The translations under genes were made by a program, and so were the position numbers. From positions 992,001 through 1,056,000 of the forward strand of contig NZ_CP051774.1 in assembly GCF_012913485.1 (NCBI RefSeq): 64,000 bases of DNA, read 5' to 3'. Positions 17,201-24,969 of this stretch are shown here, piece after piece. The notes beneath the pieces are model-generated. The model had not been told where the DNA came from and did no database searches. It saw only the letters and a list, made by a program, of their open reading frames with translations. The stretch's first letter is position 1. Every line of letters starts with the position of its first letter. Source of the DNA: Luteolibacter luteus. Lineage in GTDB: Bacteria > Verrucomicrobiota > Verrucomicrobiia > Verrucomicrobiales > Akkermansiaceae.

Positions 17201-17931
17201 TCCAGCGCATCGGCGCAATCGCGGATCTCGCGCTCGCCCGGCAGGAAGACCAGCACATCGCCCCGCGGATCGACATCCGTCAGCCAATCTACCGCACGCG
17301 GCACATGGCGGGTGAGTTCTTCATCTTCATCCGCCGGCAGGAAAAACTCCTCCACCGGGAAAGTCCGGCCCTCCGCCTGGATCACCGGCGCGCCATCGAA
17401 AAACGCGGCAAACGCACCCGCGTCCAAGGTCGCCGAAGAAATCACCAGCTTCAGATCCCTCCGCCGCTCCAGCAGACGCTTCAGATAGCCCAGCAGGAAA
17501 TCGATGTTGAGCGAACGCTCGTGCGCCTCATCCAGAATCAGCGCATCATACTGCTTCAGATCCGGATCCCCCTGCGTCTCTGCCAGAAGGATACCATCGG
17601 TCATGAACTTGATCCGCGTCTCCTTCGAAGTCTTGTCCTCGAAGCGCACCTGGTAGCCCACGAAGCCACCCAGCGGCCCCTTCAATTCCTCCGCCACCCG
17701 GCGCGCCACGCTCGCCGCAGCGATCCGTCGCGGCTGGGTGCAGCCGATCTTCCTGCGGCTTCCCTCCAGCGCCTCCGCCACCATCTTCGGCAGCTGAGTG
17801 GTCTTCCCGGAGCCGGTCTCGCTCACCACCACCACCACCGGATTTTCACGGATCGCGGCCACGATCTCCCGGCGCATGCCGACGACCGGCAGGCTCTCGG
17901 GGTAGTTCAGCGGCGGCAGCATCTCCGGCAT
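14269..17931 (-). CDS. hrpA: ATP-dependent RNA helicase, HrpA family (DEAH box)
   Basis: The 1220-residue length is close to HrpA of Proteobacteria. Walker A is SETGSGKTT (about residues 37-45), the DEAH box appears as ILDEAHERS (about 152), motif III as SSATLD, and motif VI as QRKGRCGRV. The HA2/OB-fold region and the long HrpA-type C-terminal domain (DUF3418-like, with WYxP-type motifs partly recognisable) fill the rest. HrpA-type helicases remodel mRNA and rescue stalled or collided ribosomes. It converges with the phosphatase gene, the stops being 7 bases apart. Confidence 0.92.
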   Translation of the reverse strand: MPEMLPPLNYPESLPVVGMRREIVAAIRENPVVVVVSETGSGKTTQLPKMVAEALEGSRRKIGCTQPRRIAAASVARRVAEELKGPLGGFVGYQVRFEDKTSKETRIKFMTDGILLAETQGDPDLKQYDALILDEAHERSLNIDFLLGYLKRLLERRRDLKLVISSATLDAGAFAAFFDGAPVIQAEGRTFPVEEFFLPADEDEELTRHVPRAVDWLTDVDPRGDVLVFLPGEREIRDCADALDGRGYRQTEILPLFARLGLSDQQRVFNPGPKRRIILATNVAETSLTIPGIVSVVDSGVARVSRWSPARGVQRLQIEPVSQASARQRKGRCGRVREGVCVRLYSEEDLQDRPEFTDPEIRRSSLAGVILRMKSLGLPDIEEFPFLDPPAPKAISEGYRTLREVGALDKDKQLTEAGRIMARMPVDPRLARMLLEAHDERCLAEILPIVSGLESNDPRERPQEKQKEADSAHGRWKDNESDFRGMLRLWLDVQRFREGRGWKRNQLRKYCGDAFLNYRRVQEWANVHDELKELIERELRWQVKPLAATVEKAATYDVIHRSLLAGVPRQFGLWDREERAYRSASGGHFAVFPGSGLFGGKRWDWVMAMELVDTTRLWARRVARIDPAWVEKVAPHLCTSRYGEGHWDEQHGAVYAKETVVCGGLPIIAGRRVHFGRIDPAGARRIFVSEGLLQGRIKGKSRALERLAALKEEISGIEHKLRRPGGLWSEEAVLDFFESRLPDQMFTTKAFHDWQAKNEERIMAGLPDVVLEDLDSLDLEGYPDWIHHAGEDYPLYYQAAPGQRDDGVTLGVHIDQLPKLPEWLPSWGVPGDVPWRAEWLIRSLPKDLRRECQPVAEASQGFADEWRHREKDASLEVRLAQYLTKFSGYDIKPKDFDLERLPEELVMKIWVCDDEENELAFGKDVKALRAKLGKMVTDRFEAAANAEWERSGMKSWTEGEVPEQVDTPAGPAYPALVDEGASVGVKAFSKPAEAAESHRAGQVRLLMLAQPDQVAYLKKKFPLGLMAKVELPRLGTSMDDLIALAGEGALGGKRISKPQDFAAKAKDGKGRWFEAASAFSKSLDASFEAIGPVRQWIHENSKDRHLSQVAADLEEELAWLLRPRFVWRAGFLRMRSHDRYLRGIRSRLGRIASLPLVKDLEKMERVRKYWQPWFIEWTKRPEDPALWEYGWLLEEYRLSLFAPDIPVEMKVSEKRLAEGW

Positions 17932-18358
17932 CGCGCGCGGGACTTAGCCGGGGAAACCCGAACGCTCAAGCCCTGACTCCTCCCAACATCCATCAGCAAA
18001 GCGGCCCGGAGTGGCGCTTTTCGAAGCGCCATAACACGGGCGGGCTTCCTCCCTGAAGCCCCGGGCGAGGCTTAAACAAGCGAGATTCAATCGCCCATCG
18101 CGCAAGCGTCCCCATCCACGACAGACCGCCCCGGCCCGGATTCTTCACGCCCCGGCCCGACACCTCAACATCAGCTTCCAAAAGGAACGTCCCTTGCCTC
18201 GCTCCGCACCATTTCCCTCTCTCAATCCCATCCATCCAATCCATCCCGGCCCCGTCCTCTTCACCTGCGTCCATCCCGTTCAGCTGCGCCTAAATGACTG
18301 TGGCAACTACGCGGTAATCCCTCAGTAAATCCGACTCCCGCCCTCCCCAAAAACCTTT
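17932..18358. other. 427-base non-coding gap with one hairpin
   Basis: The gap separates hrpA from the ADP-ribosylglycohydrolase gene, both on the minus strand. The one clear element is a 7-pair stem with a TTCG loop (GGCGCTT-TTCG-AAGCGCC) at 18013-18030, a possible terminator without a T tract. The rest is GC-rich and shows no convincing gene; short frames here have no family resemblance I recognise. Confidence 0.5.
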
Positions 18359-19327
18359 TCACCCTCCCACCCCATCCTTCACCCGGAACTTTTCCGGCAC
18401 CCCTCCATTCGCTGCGGCCACCAAGCTCCCCACCACCGCGCCACGGTGACAATTGTCCCCGCCGCACATCGTGTTCGCGATGATCCCCGCCGTGAAATCC
18501 CCGGAATACTTCCACGCCAGATAGAGCGAGGAAGGCATCGAGTCCTCCACATAGCAGGCCGCACTGAAACGCGCGCCGACCACATGCAGGTCATCCTCAT
18601 CGATCCACGCCTCCGCATCCCCCGCGGACAACCACTCCCCGCCTTCCTTCCGGATCGCATCGCGCAGGCTTGCCCCCTCTGAGATCTCCCACAGTAGCCG
18701 GACCAAGGTATCCGCCGCCCCAAGCGCTCCCTCGTGCTTGTGCGTCAGGTTCACATGCTCCCTCACAAGTGCCCGCAGCTCCTCGCGGGACTTGCCCCCG
18801 CCTTCCAGCGCCGCCAACAGGGCCGGCACCGTCGCTAGCCCGCCGATGTGCTTGTCAGGAATCCCGCACTCCCGCAGCGGCTTGCCATTCGCATAGTTCG
18901 TAAAGAAGGCCCGGTGGCACTCCTCCACATAGGTATCCCCATGCCAACCCGGCTCCAGCATCCGCTCGACATAGCGCTTCAACCACGCATCCGCATCATA
19001 GCCCCCGCGCTCCTTCACCAGCGCATAGAGCTCCTTCGCCAGCTTGAAGTTCAGCGTGTTCTCCCCCGCCCTCAGGCACTGATGGTAGTGGATCTCCTTC
19101 TGCCCGTAGAACCGTGCCTGATCATGCAGGATATCCGCCTTCTCGTTCACCGGCGTGTAGCTCGCCTTCGCCATGAAGCTGTTCGGAAACGGATTCCTCG
19201 GCGCCATGAAATGATCCACCAACCCGTAATCCCGCACCAAGGCCTCCCGGTCATAATACCAGTGAACAGGCATCGAAAGGGCATCCGCGGCGAGCGAACC
19301 CTGAAAAGCGGCAGCAAAGGGAGTCAT
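18359..19327 (-). CDS. ADP-ribosylglycohydrolase family protein
   Basis: The 322-residue all-helical protein begins with a family-typical GSLAADALSMPVHWYYD (residues 10-26) and ends with the paired-aspartate metal motif AGIIANTMCGGDNCHRGAVVG, matching the GGDnD/t.a.r pattern of DraG/ARH hydrolases. These enzymes remove ADP-ribose from proteins or small molecules, using two magnesium ions. It diverges from the restriction-modification genes across 120 bases; no functional link to them is evident. Confidence 0.88.
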   Translation of the reverse strand: MTPFAAAFQGSLAADALSMPVHWYYDREALVRDYGLVDHFMAPRNPFPNSFMAKASYTPVNEKADILHDQARFYGQKEIHYHQCLRAGENTLNFKLAKELYALVKERGGYDADAWLKRYVERMLEPGWHGDTYVEECHRAFFTNYANGKPLRECGIPDKHIGGLATVPALLAALEGGGKSREELRALVREHVNLTHKHEGALGAADTLVRLLWEISEGASLRDAIRKEGGEWLSAGDAEAWIDEDDLHVVGARFSAACYVEDSMPSSLYLAWKYSGDFTAGIIANTMCGGDNCHRGAVVGSLVAAANGGVPEKFRVKDGVGG

Positions 19328-19380
19328 GCGCCTTTCCTTAATACGGAAACCGAGGGACGCAACCCGCCAAAAGGAAATAG

Positions 19381-19437
19381 GCCGCTGGGATAGAAATGAT
19401 ACTCATAGTCTGTCGATTCATAGTGTGTCCCAGCGGC
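19381..19437. promoter_or_regulatory. Candidate operator/promoter of the restriction-modification genes
   Basis: Perfect 10-base inverted arms (GCCGCTGGGA and TCCCAGCGGC) bracket an AT-richer core containing two near-identical direct repeats, TCATAGTCTGT (19403-19413) and TCATAGTGTGT (19418-19428), spaced by 15 bases. The element ends 10 bases before the methyltransferase start. M.EcoRII/M.SsoII-type methyltransferases repress their own genes through an N-terminal helix-turn-helix domain, so this is a likely target; that assignment is inference. Confidence 0.55.
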
Positions 19438-19447
19438 AATCTGGGGC

Positions 19448-20803
19448 ATGGCAAAAAAGGATCCCTTCAGCATCGAATTTGGCCAAAAAGTTCGCCAACT
19501 TCGGGAAGACAAGGGCATTTCCCAAGAACAGCTCGCGTTTAGTTCGGGACTCCATCGAACCTACATCGGAGGCGTAGAGCGAGCCGAGCGGAATCCAACG
19601 ATTCAACAAGCAGCACGACTTGCGAAGGCGCTCGGAGTCGAAGTGGCGGAACTTTTCGACGATATCAGCGCGCTACCTGCCGCCAAATCTGAAACGGAGG
19701 AGGTTGCCGTCGAGGTTAAGCCGACCCGAGCATCCCGCCTGCGAGAGGAACCATCCCCTCGAAGGAAATTGCGCTTCATCGATCTTTTCTGCGGGATCGG
19801 AGGATTTCGATATGCGTTCGAGAAAGCAGGCTGTGAGTGCGTCTTCTCGTCGGACTGGGACAAGCATTCCCAAGTAACCTATCAAGCAAACTTCGGAGAG
19901 AAGCCGCATGGTGACATCCATGCTGTGGCAGAAGCTGACATCCCGAAATTCGATATCCTTTGCGGCGGCTTTCCCTGCCAGCCCTTCAGCTTGGCCGGAG
20001 TGTCAAAAAAGAACAGCCTTGGTCGCAAGCACGGCTTCGATGACGAAAAGCAAGGCAACTTGTTCTTCAAGATCGCCGAGATCCTCGACTACCACAGGCC
20101 TCAAGCGTTCGTCCTAGAGAACGTGAAGAACCTCAAGAGCCACGATAAAGGCCGGACATTTGAGATCATTCACGAGACCCTGACGAAACACTTGGGCTAC
20201 ACCGTTTACACCAAGATCATCGACGGTGCAGCCTTCGTCCCACAACATCGCGAGCGAATCTTTCTTATCGGTTTCAAACCAAGACGAGACTTTGAGTTCC
20301 CGGAGTTCCCGAAGTCAGGCCCCAAGCTTTCATCGATCCTCGAGAAGAATGTCCCGGAGAAATACACTCTCACCGACCATCTCTGGAACTATCTTCAAAA
20401 CTACGCTGAGAAACATCGCGCAGCCGGCAACGGCTTCGGATTCGGACTTGTGACAGGTAATGACGTCACCCGCACATTGAGCGCCCGCTACCATAAAGAC
20501 GGTTCCGAGATCTTGGTTTCTCAAGGTAAGAATAAAAACCCTCGGCGTCTAACCCCGCGTGAGTGCGCGAGATTGATGGGCTATCCCGACGAAATGGTTA
20601 TTCCGGTATCCGACACCCAAGCCTATCGGCAATTCGGTAATTCGGTCGTTGTCCCAGTGGTCGAGAAATTGGCTGAGAGTGTCGTCCAGACTTTAAGAAG
20701 GCCGGCCAATCAGCCATTGGATTTGGTTCTTCGCGACTCTGCGACAGACTCCCCCCTAGCCAAACTAGAACGCACCAAAACAAACTACCGCCCTAAGAAA
20801 TGA
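19448..20803 (+). CDS. DNA (cytosine-5-)-methyltransferase with N-terminal HTH domain
   Basis: The 451-residue enzyme carries an XRE-type helix-turn-helix at residues 12-66, then the C5-methyltransferase motifs: I ([10 protein letters not shown], 111-120), IV with catalytic Cys177 (GGFPCQPF), VI (ENVKNL), VIII ([11 protein letters not shown]) and X ([11 protein letters not shown]). Fused HTH domains in this class repress their own promoter. Its stop overlaps the nuclease start (ATGA). It protects host DNA at the sites cut by the partner; by partner similarity the target is probably CCWGG or CCNGG, which remains inference. GC content is visibly lower than in neighbours, suggesting acquisition by transfer. 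Confidence 0.95.
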   Translation: MAKKDPFSIEFGQKVRQLREDKGISQEQLAFSSGLHRTYIGGVERAERNPTIQQAARLAKALGVEVAELFDDISALPAAKSETEEVAVEVKPTRASRLREEPSPRRKLRFIDLFCGIGGFRYAFEKAGCECVFSSDWDKHSQVTYQANFGEKPHGDIHAVAEADIPKFDILCGGFPCQPFSLAGVSKKNSLGRKHGFDDEKQGNLFFKIAEILDYHRPQAFVLENVKNLKSHDKGRTFEIIHETLTKHLGYTVYTKIIDGAAFVPQHRERIFLIGFKPRRDFEFPEFPKSGPKLSSILEKNVPEKYTLTDHLWNYLQNYAEKHRAAGNGFGFGLVTGNDVTRTLSARYHKDGSEILVSQGKNKNPRRLTPRECARLMGYPDEMVIPVSDTQAYRQFGNSVVVPVVEKLAESVVQTLRRPANQPLDLVLRDSATDSPLAKLERTKTNYRPKK

Positions 20804-21963
20804 AGATTCAGGTGGAGGCCGCGATTTCCGATGCGCTAGCTGCTGGCAAGGCGCTCTGCAAATTCATCTCTCGCAACGATGCGGGCCTTACCGGGTCACA
20901 TCAATGCGGATTCTATCTGCCCAAATCGGCTTGGCAGATGTTCTCGCCACAAGCGCCAGTCAAAGATCTCAACCACAAATCGATCGTAAGGGTGAATTGG
21001 CCCGGAGACGTCTCCACCGAATCCGCAGTCACATGGTATGGTTCTGGAACGCGGAGCGAGTATCGACTGACTCGCTTCGGAAAGAATTTTGAGTGGCTCG
21101 GGGAAGACTATGTTGGAGCCCTCTTGGTAATCATCCCTTTCAGTCTAGAACTCTTCCATGCTTACGTCCTCAACTCTGAGGAAGAAATCGAGCTTCTTCA
21201 AGCCGCCCTCGGAATCGAGACCTTGGGTGAATGGGCAGTCTACACATCCGGACATGAAAAGATCGAAACAGAAGACGAATGCCTTCAAAGAGTATTCACA
21301 GATCGAATCAGCGAACTGGAGGCCTTCCCTACAGGTGCGTGGATGGCAGATAGCGCAAGACTGGGCGTTCAAACGTGCCAAAAATCCTCGGTAGGAACTC
21401 CCGATGCCACCCTCCTCAAATGGCTCTCGGCGGAGTATCAGTTGTTTCGTCTTTTGGAGAGAAAGCTATGCCTCGCCGATATCGCCGGGCCCTTCAAAGA
21501 GGTAGACGATTTCATCAGCAAGGCAGCAACAATCATGAACCGTCGGAAATCACGCGCGGGGCATAGTTTGGAGAACCACGTCTGTCATTTGCTTAAATCC
21601 GAAGGAATTGTTTTCGAAGGCCAAGCTCGGATCGACGGAAAAGTTCGCCCCGACATCTTGATCCCGGGGAGAACCGCATACGAGAACCCCGATTTCCCCG
21701 ACAAACAACTGATGGTGGTCGGCCTCAAGACTACTTGCAAAGACCGTTGGCGACAGATTCTGAGCGAAGGAAGGAGGATTCCTGAGAAGCACTTGCTTAC
21801 TCTCCAGGAAGCGATTTCCGCAGATCAACTTAGAGAGATGAATACAGCTAATGTTACATTGGTTGTCCCCGAGAGGTTCCACGGAGGTTACGACACGAGC
21901 ACCGGTATCCGACTCCTGACCGTCGGCGATTTCATCGATAAGGTTAAGACATTGGCGGCCTAA
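20800..21963 (+). CDS. Type II restriction endonuclease, EcoRII-like
   Basis: The 387-residue protein has an N-terminal effector-domain-like region ([20 protein letters not shown], about residues 64-83) and a C-terminal PD-(D/E)xK core: SLENHV (Glu258), RPDILIPG (Asp285) and [11 protein letters not shown] (Lys310, Lys314). The spacing of Asp285, Lys310 and Lys314 equals that of Asp299, Lys324 and Lys328 which I recall for EcoRII. EcoRII is a type IIE enzyme that needs a second site as effector; the preserved N-terminal region suggests the same here. It is translationally coupled to the methyltransferase. Confidence 0.88.
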   Translation: MKIQVEAAISDALAAGKALCKFISRNDAGLTGSHQCGFYLPKSAWQMFSPQAPVKDLNHKSIVRVNWPGDVSTESAVTWYGSGTRSEYRLTRFGKNFEWLGEDYVGALLVIIPFSLELFHAYVLNSEEEIELLQAALGIETLGEWAVYTSGHEKIETEDECLQRVFTDRISELEAFPTGAWMADSARLGVQTCQKSSVGTPDATLLKWLSAEYQLFRLLERKLCLADIAGPFKEVDDFISKAATIMNRRKSRAGHSLENHVCHLLKSEGIVFEGQARIDGKVRPDILIPGRTAYENPDFPDKQLMVVGLKTTCKDRWRQILSEGRRIPEKHLLTLQEAISADQLREMNTANVTLVVPERFHGGYDTSTGIRLLTVGDFIDKVKTLAA

Positions 21964-22675
21964 ATCTTCCCCAAGCTCCTCCACATAGCATCACCGCTTG
22001 GAAGGTTTGAGAAATTTGACGCGACCCGACTCACACCGAAGACAAACTGGGGACCACTGCCAAAAGTGGCCTCCGCGCCTCACCCACGCCACCATGTTGC
22101 CCAAAGCGACATGGCCACCTCTCTCCTCTCCCTCCAGTCTTCCGTTCCGGCTTCACCCTCGCCCCTGCCCGCCCGGCTCAGGCTCGGACGGCCATCTCCC
22201 CACCCTTTTCTGAATTTTTGCGACCTCCTGCCCCTTTTCGCGGTAAAAACCCAAGCGCCACCCTCCCCGATCCAAGCCCCCTCCGGACCCATTCCGCCTG
22301 TTATTTTCCCTGTTTTAACAGGGATAACAGGCGCTCCCCGACCGCCAAAAACCTCCGGAATCGCAGCTCGAGGGGAAGGCACCGCCCCCCCCATCCGGGG
22401 TGGCTTGGGTAGATTCCCCCGCCCCCCTGCGTGGAAAAAGGCGTGAAATTTCCAATTTTTCACGCTAAACCTAAAGGTGAAGGTGCGGCGTTGATTTGTG
22501 AACCCGTGCCTTCCGCGTCTCCAGCCGCCCGGCCCCCTTCCCGGCGACCAGCGTCGGAGCGCGGTTTCGCTGTCCTAGATCATTGCCCTAAACCGACAAC
22601 CCAGCCGGTCAACGCGTCTTCATTTCCGCTCGTCAAACGACTGAATGAATCCCGCGGCAGCCGCGTCCAACGGTT
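21964..22675. other. 712-base gap with a strong nested palindrome, no gene recognised
   Basis: Downstream of the restriction gene the GC content rises back to background. The clearest element is the nested palindrome at 22295-22333 (annotated separately). GC-rich short frames in the remainder have low-complexity composition and no recognised domain. The last 200 bases must contain the promoter of the small secreted protein gene at 22676. Confidence 0.5.
22295..22333. repeat. Dispersed repeat copy 1: nested palindrome
   Basis: Outer arms CGCCTGTTAT/ATAACAGGCG (10 pairs) enclose an inner stem CCCTGTT/AACAGGG with two-base loop. The outer arms recur at 52786-52817 and 62172-62215. This copy has only the palindrome, without the flanking 'TTCGATGTTCA' block of the other two. 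Confidence 0.7.
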
Positions 22676-23005
22676 ATGATTTTCTCACGAACTATCCCAC
22701 TTTTCCTGTCGGCGCTCGCCCCGCTGACAGCGGCCAGCTTCCCGGTGGTCCCGCCATCGGCGCAGGTGCTTACCTCGGCCGACGTCAAAGGCTTTTGGCT
22801 CCAGCGTCTGGAGCGACAACGACAGCGCGAGTGCGACCTGCTGGCGGAGATTGCTGAAGGTCGCCACGATCTGGCTGCCGAGCTGGTCTGCCTCAGCCAT
22901 AACGTGAAAGCCTTCGAGCGACAGGGAAACGAGGAGATGGCCCGGGAGACAGCGGAGAAATTGCTAAAACTAAGGCAGGAGGTAGCGGAGCGGGAGATTG
23001 CGTGA
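22676..23005 (+). CDS. Small secreted protein, paralogue of the gene at 23287
   Basis: The 109-residue product has an N-terminal signal peptide (about 20 residues) and a helical, charged mature part likely to form a coiled coil. Its core LTSADVKGFWLQRLERQRQ and ELVCLSHNVKAFERQGN match the second small protein at 23287 closely, so the two are tandem paralogues. I do not recognise a family. It lies upstream in the same orientation with 281 bases between. Confidence 0.7.
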   Translation: MIFSRTIPLFLSALAPLTAASFPVVPPSAQVLTSADVKGFWLQRLERQRQRECDLLAEIAEGRHDLAAELVCLSHNVKAFERQGNEEMARETAEKLLKLRQEVAEREIA

Positions 23006-23083
23006 GGGAGGGACAGGAGGACGGATAGCGGGGAAGGATAACCAGCCGGTGGAATTGAGGGCGGCAGGCTGGGCTTGAATCAA

Positions 23084-23106
23084 GGGAGCTCGCGGAAAGA
23101 GCTCCC
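23084..23106. other. Hairpin in the gap between two small secreted-protein genes
   Basis: An 8-pair perfect stem (GGGAGCTC with GAGCTCCC) with a 7-base loop, 78 bases after the first gene. No T tract follows, so a terminator role is uncertain. The rest of the 281-base gap (23006-23286) shows nothing recognisable. Confidence 0.5.
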
Positions 23107-23286
23107 CATGGCAGGAAAAAAGCTGCCAAGCGGTCGGATTCTGGCGATCGGGAGATGTCAGCCGTGGAAAGATCCGCGATCAAGGGGCCAGCGGTTCTTC
23201 GGACGCACCCGCCGGGTATCAAAAAATCCCGGTCATCAGGCCAAACTTCCATCGAATAGGCAGCAGCCCTCGCGGGTCATATTCCC

Positions 23287-23784
23287 ATGCTCCTCCGTGC
23301 ACTTCTCCTGAGCCTTTGCGCCAGCCTTCCCATCTTCGCCGAATCCCTGCCCGATCTCCCGGCATCCGAGCGGATCCTGACGGAGACCGAAGTGAAGAAC
23401 TTCTGGCTGAACACGATCCGGCAGCGCCCCGTTCCGCCCACGCCTTCTCGCCTTTATCCGGAGCAACGGCAGCGTCGGCAGAACCTCATCGATTCACGGC
23501 TCGGCCTGATGAATGAGATCCGCGGCGGCAGCCACGACGTGAATGCTCGCCTCGTCTGCCTGGAGCACAACGTCGCCGCATGGAGAGCTCAGGGAAACCC
23601 GGACAAAGCTTGGGAAACCGAGAAGCAACTGCTTCTCCTCCGCGAACACTTGGCCAAGCTCGCCACCCTCCAAGCCGAGAAAGAGTCCGCGGAGAAGATC
23701 AGCGCGACAGCTGACGAAGTCGCGTCCCTCAGGGCGGAAATCGATCAGCTCCGTTCTCAGCTGAGCTCGATGCCCAGCTACTAA
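23287..23784 (+). CDS. Small secreted coiled-coil protein, paralogue of the gene at 22676
   Basis: A signal peptide (about residues 1-18, cut near IFAES) leads a 165-residue protein. ILTETEVKNFWLNTIRQR and RLVCLEHNVAAWRAQGNPDKAWETEKQLLLLREHL correspond to the same blocks in the gene at 22676. An extra C-terminal heptad-like helix (LRAEIDQLRSQL) is absent from the shorter paralogue. It probably acts outside the inner membrane; the function is unknown. Confidence 0.75.
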   Translation: MLLRALLLSLCASLPIFAESLPDLPASERILTETEVKNFWLNTIRQRPVPPTPSRLYPEQRQRRQNLIDSRLGLMNEIRGGSHDVNARLVCLEHNVAAWRAQGNPDKAWETEKQLLLLREHLAKLATLQAEKESAEKISATADEVASLRAEIDQLRSQLSSMPSY

Positions 23785-23831
23785 GTCTTCTCTCCGGCAG
23801 TTGAAAAGAAACCTAGGCTGCATCATGTTAG

Positions 23832-24381
23832 ATGCTGATGCCGCCCAAGCGAAGAAAACTGCTTCTCGGCTCCCTGCTGGTCATGGCCCTGTTCATCGCA
23901 GGAGGCTACGGCTGGTATCGGTATCAGTATCCCTATCGAACCACCCATCGCTGCAACATCGGCATCTACATATTTTTGAGGGAGTATGCCCACGACCACG
24001 ACGGAAATTTCCCTCAAGGGGAAGACTCCGCCACGGCGCTCTCAAAAACTCGTCACCGAATACCAAGTCCCGGAGAGCGTATGGGGACAGCTTGCCGGGA
24101 AGGCCTTCACCGATGAACAAGCGCTGGAATGCGTCAGGAAGCATGGCCGACTGACCGAGGAGTTCTGCTCTTGGCATCTGGTCCAAGGCCTCCGAAGCGA
24201 TAGCAGTCCGGGCTTGGCCCTCTTCTGGGATAAAACTGGCCTTTCCCACAACGGCCACCGGACCGATCCCCCGAATTACGAAGTCAGCTTTCTGGATGCC
24301 AGCCACCGTTCGATCCCAGCCTCCAAATGGCCGGATTTCCTGAAACAGCAGGAGGAACTGCGGGAGGAGGCCCTGCGCTAG
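23832..24381 (+). pseudogene. Membrane-anchored pseudopilin-like protein, frameshifted
   Basis: The first frame (from 23832 or 23838) encodes a basic N-terminus, one transmembrane helix (LLLGSLLVMALFIAGGYGW) and CNIGIYIFLREYAHDHDGNFPQGEDS, resembling the pseudopilin-like small proteins common in Verrucomicrobia. It then loses sense at an A5 run (24044-24048), after which the +1 frame continues sensibly (TEYQVPESVWGQL, then ALFWDKTG and SFLDASHRSIPASKWPDFL) to the stop at 24381. Removing one A restores a single protein of about 180 residues. The shift may be a true mutation, a sequencing error in a homopolymer, or a phase-variable tract. Confidence 0.6.
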
Positions 24382-24490
24382 CCCCCCGCGGAGGCACGTG
24401 TTTTTTCCCCCGTCAAGCAGGAGGCCCAAATATGTCACGAGAACTTAAGGAAGTTTCTCGACAGCACGCCCTCATTTGATACAACACAGT

Positions 24491-24874
24491 ATGCATATTG
24501 TATTTTCTTTTGATCTTACAGGTGCTGACGCTGAAAAAAACCGGGGGCTCTTCGAACTTTACCTCCGCGCGTTGGGATTCACGCGCGCTAGCTCCGTCTC
24601 CACGATGTGGAGAATGGCAGATAGCACGCTTACTTTGGGTGAGGTCCGCGACCTGATCGTGGGCCAAGCAAGGAACGCAGATGTCAGGCTGGGCGGCATC
24701 GCCCTGAGCCGCGGCACTGAATTCATCGAGGAGAACCACCCCACGACCTCGGCCTTGGACCGCCTGATCGCCTTGGGGATCGGTCCTGCTCCCGGCCTCA
24801 CCAGACCGGTCTCCCCATCTTGGTCCAGTATCCTCTCCGTGCCGACTCCGGTGCCGAGAAGCGGCATGGCGTGA
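24491..24874 (+). CDS. Hypothetical protein
   Basis: A 127-residue frame starting MHIVFSFDLTG follows an unusually AT-rich leader. The alternating hydrophobic N-terminal strand and helix (KNRGLFELYLRALGF) suggest a small ferredoxin-like fold, but I recognise no family. The C-terminal 25 residues are Pro/Ser-rich and less convincing. It is not clearly linked to the nuclease-helicase pair downstream. Confidence 0.5.
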   Translation: MHIVFSFDLTGADAEKNRGLFELYLRALGFTRASSVSTMWRMADSTLTLGEVRDLIVGQARNADVRLGGIALSRGTEFIEENHPTTSALDRLIALGIGPAPGLTRPVSPSWSSILSVPTPVPRSGMA

Positions 24875-24969
24875 CTCTCCACACGCCGGGACGATTTGAA
24901 GGCGGGTTGGAAACCCGCTTTCCTGATTTTTCCTTTCGTCTCCCCCTCTCTATCCCTTGAGATCGGCCC

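Noticed and set aside
18261..18515. Short frame at the end of the ADP-ribosylglycohydrolase gene
   Set aside because: It overlaps the real gene in another frame and has only low-complexity Gly/Arg composition.
22080..22463. Gly/Pro-rich frames on both strands in the 22.1-22.4 kb gap
   Set aside because: They span the palindromic repeat and show no domain or start-site support.
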